Assembly (NCBI GenBank): GCA_002410755.1
Contig: DHOL01000048.1
Span: 950-10,935, forward strand
From: Ruminococcaceae bacterium UBA5391
Lineage (GTDB): Bacteria > Bacillota > Clostridia > Oscillospirales > Acutalibacteraceae
Length of the DNA stretch: 9,986 bases
Direction: 5' to 3'
The notes under the pieces are model-generated. The model did no database searches. It worked only from the letters and a program-made list of their open reading frames with translations, and was not told the origin of the DNA. The position numbers were made by a program, and so were the translations under genes. This document shows positions 6,498 through 9,986 of this stretch, piece after piece; within the stretch, counting starts at the first letter, position 1; each line of letters begins with the position of its first letter.

Positions 6498-7883
6498 ATG
6501 TCTGTTGTTGCAGCGTTTGCCGTGCCGCATCCGCCGATTATCCTTCCGGAAATCGGACGTGGGGAAGAACGGAAAATCCAGAAAACGATTGACGCATATC
6601 GGGCTGCGATGAAGCTTGCGGCGGGATATCATCCTGAGACGATTGTGCTGACAAGCCCTCATACTGTCATGTATGCAGATTATTTCCATGTGTCTCCCGG
6701 CGGAAGTGCAGCTGGCAACTTTGCCGAGTTTGGTGCACCACAGGTGCATGTGGAGGTACAGTACGATACGGAGTTTGTTTCTACCTTGGAAGCCTGCTGC
6801 CGGAAAGCCGGTGTCCCGGCAGGGATAATGGGTGAAAGGAACAAAAAGCTTGACCATGCCACCATGGTTCCTCTGCACTTTTTCAGTGAATCCGGCAGTA
6901 GCTTCCGACTAGTGCGCATCGGGCTTTCCGGTCTTTCCCCCCAGTTGCATTACCGGCTTGGACAGTGCATTGCAGCGACTGCGGAAAAACTGAAGCGTCG
7001 TGTCGTTTTCATTGCAAGCGGTGACCTTTCCCATAAGCTGCGCGACGATGGCCCCTATGGCTTTGCACCCGAAGGGCCGGAATTTGACCGGATTACGACG
7101 GAAGCACTGGGAAAGGGGGATTTCCTAAAGCTTCTGGAACTTGACCAGGACTTCTGTGAATCCGCGGCGGAATGCGGCCTGCGTTCATTCTGGATTATGT
7201 CGGGCGCTCTTGACCGGAAGGCTATAAAAAGCCGGCTGCTTTCTTATGAAGGCCCGTTCGGGGTTGGATACGGTGTCGCAGCATTCCGTGTAACAGGTGT
7301 TGATGAGTCAAGAAATTTTGGCGACCAGTTTGAAACCGATAAGGAAAAAGAGCTGGCAGGCCGTAGGGAAGCGGAGGACCCTTACGTCCGTCTTGCAAGG
7401 CGAAGCCTTGAAACGTATGTAAAAACAGGCCGGTATGCTTCGCTGCCGGAAAATCTGCCGGAGGAAATGAAACACACCCGTGCAGGTGCGTTTGTTTCCC
7501 TCAAAAAAGATGGGATGCTTCGTGGATGTGTTGGAACAATTGAACCAACCCAGAGCTGCGTGGCAGAAGAGATTCTCCGCAATGCCGTTTCCGCGGCTGT
7601 TCATGATCCTCGCTTTGACCCCGTGAAGCCGGACGAGCTTCCGCAGCTTATCTACAGCGTGGATGTCCTCGGAAAGCCGGAGCCGGTTGAGTCCAGCTCA
7701 CAACTGAACCCAAAAAAGTACGGTGTGATTGTCCGCAGTGGAGGGCGCTGCGGCCTTCTTTTACCGGACCTTGCGGGTGTTGATACCGTTAAGGAGCAAA
7801 TTGCCATTGCAAGGGAAAAGGCAGGTATTGGGAAAGATGAAGCCGTATCCCTGGAACGTTTTCAGGTGGTGCGTCACAAATGA
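6498..7883 (+). CDS. amrA: AmmeMemoRadiSam fusion: LigB/MEMO-like domain plus AMMECR1 domain
   Basis: This 461-residue cytoplasmic protein joins two AmmeMemoRadiSam components. Residues 1 to about 266 are a class III extradiol dioxygenase/MEMO-like fold (AmrB role): PHPPII with H11, SPH with H55, DHATMVPLHFF with H120, SGDLSH with H179 and ECG with C226. H11, H55, H179 and C226 line up with the metal-site residues of human MEMO1. Residues about 290-461 are an AMMECR1 domain (AmrA), with LRGCVGTIEP at 341-350, the family's best conserved block, and HDPRFDPV at 369-376. The ATG at 6498 is chosen because GGAGG (6485-6489) lies eight bases upstream. The frame is open upstream to TTG 6357, but that would cross the terminator and promoter; ATG 6477 is a weaker alternative. 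The radical SAM partner overlaps by ATGA. The reaction is unknown. Confidence 0.9.
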   Translation: MSVVAAFAVPHPPIILPEIGRGEERKIQKTIDAYRAAMKLAAGYHPETIVLTSPHTVMYADYFHVSPGGSAAGNFAEFGAPQVHVEVQYDTEFVSTLEACCRKAGVPAGIMGERNKKLDHATMVPLHFFSESGSSFRLVRIGLSGLSPQLHYRLGQCIAATAEKLKRRVVFIASGDLSHKLRDDGPYGFAPEGPEFDRITTEALGKGDFLKLLELDQDFCESAAECGLRSFWIMSGALDRKAIKSRLLSYEGPFGVGYGVAAFRVTGVDESRNFGDQFETDKEKELAGRREAEDPYVRLARRSLETYVKTGRYASLPENLPEEMKHTRAGAFVSLKKDGMLRGCVGTIEPTQSCVAEEILRNAVSAAVHDPRFDPVKPDELPQLIYSVDVLGKPEPVESSSQLNPKKYGVIVRSGGRCGLLLPDLAGVDTVKEQIAIAREKAGIGKDEAVSLERFQVVRHK

Positions 7884-8710
7884 AAACGGCCTGCACACTC
7901 TGTCCGCACCACTGTGCCCTGGCACCGGGACAGACCGGCTTCTGCCGTGCCCGCGGGAACCGGAATGGGATGATTGTCTGTGAAAACTATGGCCGCCTTA
8001 CCTCGCTTGCTCTGGACCCTGTTGAAAAGAAGCCGCTCCGACGTTTTCACGCGGGCAGCCTGATTCTTTCAGCCGGCAGTTTTGGGTGTAACCTGCGCTG
8101 CCCGTTTTGCCAGAACAGTGAGATTTCCATGAGGGGTTCAGACATGGAAACACAAAAAGTTTCCCCTGAACAGCTTGCGGCAAAAGCAGTGGAACTCTCA
8201 AAGCACAGCCCGGGGAATATTGGACTTGCTTTCACTTACAATGAGCCGCTGGTCGGATGGGAGTTTGTCCGCGACTGTTCCAGACTCATCCGTGCTGCCG
8301 GCCTTGAAACAGTGCTTGTGACAAACGGGATGGTTTGCGAAGAACCGCTTCGTGAAATACTTCCGCTGACAAGTGCCATGAATATTGACCTCAAGGGCTT
8401 TACCCAGCATTACTATGACTGGCTCTGCGGTGACCTTGAAACAGTAAAGCACACAATTACACTGGCGTCGGATGCCTGCCATGTGGAAGTTACTACCCTG
8501 ATTGTCCCCGGTAAAAACGATTCGGAAGAAGAGATGGAAGCGGAATCTGCCTGGCTTGCATCCCTGAGTCCTGAAATCCCCCTGCACATCAGCCGCTTTT
8601 TCCCCTGCTACCATGTAACGGACCGCCCGCCTACACCAGTTGGGACAATCCGCAAACTCTGCGCGGTTGCGCGGCAACACCTGAAATATGTTTATTCCGG
8701 AAACTGCTGA
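7880..8710 (+). CDS. amrS: AmmeMemoRadiSam system radical SAM enzyme
   Basis: This 276-residue iron-sulfur enzyme should cleave S-adenosylmethionine to start radical chemistry on an unknown substrate, probably with the fusion protein encoded just upstream. The SAM-cluster motif CNLRCPFC has the CxxxCxxC ligands C70, C74 and C77. An N-terminal cysteine group C5-x2-C8-x3-C12-x9-C22 (CTLCPHHC...GFC) is characteristic of the family and may bind a metal. Further landmarks are TYNEP (119-123), VTNGMV (147-152), NIDLKGF (168-174), TLIVPGKND (206-214) and HISRFFP (236-242). It stops right after YVYSGN (270-275), whereas as I recall longer relatives continue into a CPxCG-type tail. It starts four bases inside the preceding stop (ATGA); AGGTGG (7864-7869) is the likely ribosome site. 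It resembles pyruvate formate-lyase activases, but the AMMECR1 neighbour fixes the call. Confidence 0.93.
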   Translation: MKTACTLCPHHCALAPGQTGFCRARGNRNGMIVCENYGRLTSLALDPVEKKPLRRFHAGSLILSAGSFGCNLRCPFCQNSEISMRGSDMETQKVSPEQLAAKAVELSKHSPGNIGLAFTYNEPLVGWEFVRDCSRLIRAAGLETVLVTNGMVCEEPLREILPLTSAMNIDLKGFTQHYYDWLCGDLETVKHTITLASDACHVEVTTLIVPGKNDSEEEMEAESAWLASLSPEIPLHISRFFPCYHVTDRPPTPVGTIRKLCAVARQHLKYVYSGNC

Positions 8711-8795
8711 TTTCTTTTTCCTTCAGCCTGCATCAGAGAAAGATTGCTTGAAAGCATAAAACCCCCCATTCTCTCCCGAAATCATTATGTTATCC

Positions 8796-8824
8796 TTGAA
8801 TTTTCTGCGCAGCCCCGGTATAAT
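8796..8824 (+). promoter_or_regulatory. Sigma-A promoter of uppP
   Basis: TTGAAT (8796-8801) and a consensus TATAAT (8819-8824) are separated by 17 bases, so transcription should start near 8831. This places the promoter inside the longest open frame (ATG 8787) and decides the start of uppP in favour of the downstream GTG. Confidence 0.75.
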
Positions 8825-8867
8825 GGAGACCGGCATGAAATTTATCATGAATGGAGAGGAACTGAGC

Positions 8868-9689
8868 GTGATAGAAATTTTAAAGGCAATCCTGTTTGGC
8901 ATTGTAGAAGGGATTACGGAATGGCTTCCAATCAGCAGTACCGGGCACATGATTCTCCTTGAGCAATTTGTCAAGTTGAATGAACCGGCGAGCTTTATAG
9001 AAATGTTCCGCGTTGTCATACAGTTTGGTGCAATCCTGGCTGTTATTGTCCTTTACTTTCACAAACTGAATCCGTTCTCTACGAAAAAAACGCCTGTGCA
9101 GAGAAAAGAGACGTTTTCACTTTGGGGGAAAATCATTGTTGCCTGTATTCCACTGATTCCGATTGTTCCGTTGAATAATAAAATTAATGATAAGTTTTAC
9201 AACTACAAAACGGTTGCAATCATGCTGATTGTATACGGCGTGCTGTTTATTATCGTTGAGAACTACAACCGGAACCGGGTGCCATCCGTCTGCCGCATCT
9301 CCGAAATCAGCTATCGTGATGCATTGATTATCGGCTTATTTCAGGCCCTCGCAGTAATCCCGGGCACTTCACGTTCCGGTGCAACAATCCTCGGTGCCAT
9401 TATCATTGGCCTTTCGCGTGCAACAGGTGCAGAGTTTACATTTTTCCTTGCGATTCCGACCATGCTCGGTGCGAGCCTTATAAAACTGTTCAAGTTCGGC
9501 CTTGCCTATACGCCGTTGGAAGTAGTTACCCTTCTTGTTGCCATGGTAACTGCTTTCTTCGTTTCTGTCGTTGCCATTCATTTCCTGATGGGTTATGTTA
9601 AGAAACACAACTTTAAATCGTTTGGCTATTACCGCATCGTACTTGGTGCGGTTGTCCTTGCCTACTTTATGATGGCAGTGCAGCACTGA
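8868..9689 (+). CDS. uppP: Undecaprenyl-diphosphate phosphatase UppP (BacA)
   Basis: This 273-residue membrane enzyme removes a phosphate from undecaprenyl diphosphate, recycling the lipid carrier for peptidoglycan and other wall polymers; the family also gives bacitracin tolerance. Motif 1 is GIVEGITEWLPISSTGH, with E14, E18, S24 and H27 matching E. coli E17, E21, S27 and H30. Motif 2 is PGTSRSGAT (165-173), whose R169 matches R174. Several hydrophobic helices follow the usual pattern, and length is normal. The start is GTG at 8868: GGAGAGGA (8853-8860) lies seven bases upstream, and translation then begins MIEILKAILFGIVEG, as in clostridial relatives. ATG 8835 would have almost no leader, because its GGAG (8825-8828) lies upstream of the predicted transcript start, and ATG 8787 precedes the promoter. 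I see no terminator after the gene. Confidence 0.95.
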   Translation: MIEILKAILFGIVEGITEWLPISSTGHMILLEQFVKLNEPASFIEMFRVVIQFGAILAVIVLYFHKLNPFSTKKTPVQRKETFSLWGKIIVACIPLIPIVPLNNKINDKFYNYKTVAIMLIVYGVLFIIVENYNRNRVPSVCRISEISYRDALIIGLFQALAVIPGTSRSGATILGAIIIGLSRATGAEFTFFLAIPTMLGASLIKLFKFGLAYTPLEVVTLLVAMVTAFFVSVVAIHFLMGYVKKHNFKSFGYYRIVLGAVVLAYFMMAVQH

Positions 9690-9796
9690 GAGCCACAACA
9701 TAGAAAATAGCAGTAGTCGATTTCAGGCGCGCTGGGCAGATGAATGCCGGGGACTTTGGAACATCAGTTTTATCCTTTGCGGTTAAATCAAATCTC

Positions 9797-9825
9797 TTGA
9801 CTTTTTCTTTGTGTGCCGCTAAAAT
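9797..9825 (+). promoter_or_regulatory. Likely promoter of the tRNA gene
   Basis: TTGACT (9797-9802) and TAAAAT (9820-9825) are each one base from consensus and separated by the ideal 17 bases. Transcription would begin near 9832, about 64 bases before the tRNA. No coding gene starts downstream within the window. Confidence 0.6.
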
Positions 9826-9840
9826 AATAAGGCATATTGT

Positions 9841-9877
9841 CGGCTGCAGGCTTTTGTAAAAAAAGCTTTGCAGGCCG
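9841..9877 (+). repeat. Imperfect hairpin in the tRNA 5' leader
   Basis: GCTTTT (9850-9855) pairs with AAAAGC (9861-9866) around a five-base loop. After a small internal loop, TGCA (9845-9848) pairs with TGCA (9869-9872), and CGGC (9841-9844) pairs with GCCG (9874-9877) past a bulged G. It may be a tRNA precursor leader structure or a leftover terminator for upstream transcription; it lacks a T-run. Confidence 0.35.
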
Positions 9878-9895
9878 GCGGTTTGCCTAAAAAAT

Positions 9896-9984
9896 GGAGA
9901 GCTATCGAAGTGGTCATAACGGGCCTGACCCGAAATCAGGTAGGGAGTAATCCCTCGTGGGTTCGAATCCCACGCTCTCCGCCA
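9896..9984 (+). tRNA. tRNA-Ser, anticodon CGA, with C33
   Basis: This 89-base class II tRNA reads the serine codon UCG. The acceptor stem GGAGAGC (9896-9902) pairs with GCTCTCC (9974-9980), followed by discriminator G9981 and an encoded CCA (9982-9984). The D-arm has TCG paired with CGG and a GG-containing loop. The anticodon stem CCTGA/TCAGG (9924-9928, 9936-9940) encloses the loop CCCGAAA, with anticodon CGA at 9931-9933. The long variable arm AGGGA-GTAA-TCCCT identifies tRNA-Ser, and the T-arm GTGGG/CCCAC holds the standard TTCGAAT loop. The odd point is C at 9930 (position 33), where U is nearly universal. Everything else looks functional. It ends two bases from the window edge. Confidence 0.93.
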
Positions 9985-9986
9985 CA

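Noticed and set aside
9740..9859. Small open frame of 39 codons between uppP and the tRNA
   Set aside because: It has no ribosome site, covers the tRNA promoter and hairpin, and its translation resembles nothing known.

Overview
The window looks like chromosomal DNA of a low-to-mid GC Firmicute, most likely an anaerobic member of the Clostridia (Oscillospirales or a relative). The signs are strong AGGAGG-type ribosome binding sites, TTGACA/TATAAT promoters, tightly overlapping genes, GTG and TTG starts, an AMMECR1-type fusion with a radical-SAM partner, and a UppP of clostridial style. The genus assignment is inference. Every confident gene lies on the + strand. No mobile element, CRISPR array or phage gene is visible.

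Layout. (1) Positions 1-160 are an upstream flank with two short palindromes and no gene I can identify. (2) Positions 161-1512 hold a coupled pair: a flavodoxin-fold protein and a Cof-type HAD phosphatase sharing an ATGA overlap. (3) Positions 1598-6397 are a complete branched-chain amino acid (LIV/HAAT-type) ABC importer operon, with promoter, long leader containing a strong terminator-like hairpin, lipoprotein binding protein, two permeases, two ATPases and a closing intrinsic terminator. A hairpin separates the binding-protein gene from the membrane genes. (4) Positions 6429-8710 are a two-gene AmmeMemoRadiSam module: a LigB/MEMO-like domain fused to an AMMECR1 domain, then a radical SAM enzyme overlapping it by ATGA, behind an extended -10 promoter and a leader hairpin. 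(5) Positions 8796-9689 hold uppP (undecaprenyl-diphosphate phosphatase) with its own promoter, which forces the start to an internal GTG. (6) Positions 9797-9984 hold a tRNA-Ser(CGA) with its own likely promoter; its anticodon loop carries C where U33 is almost universal.

How the genes work together. LivJ captures branched-chain or related amino acids outside the membrane, LivH/LivM form the channel, and LivG/LivF power it. The fusion protein and AmrS probably act in one enzymatic process whose substrate is not established; this is the least understood system in the window. UppP recycles the lipid carrier for cell-wall synthesis and is not obviously linked to its neighbours.

No gene-free stretch exceeds about 260 bases. 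The longest are 1513-1768 (liv promoter and leader) and 9690-9895 (tRNA promoter and an imperfect hairpin, otherwise nothing recognised).
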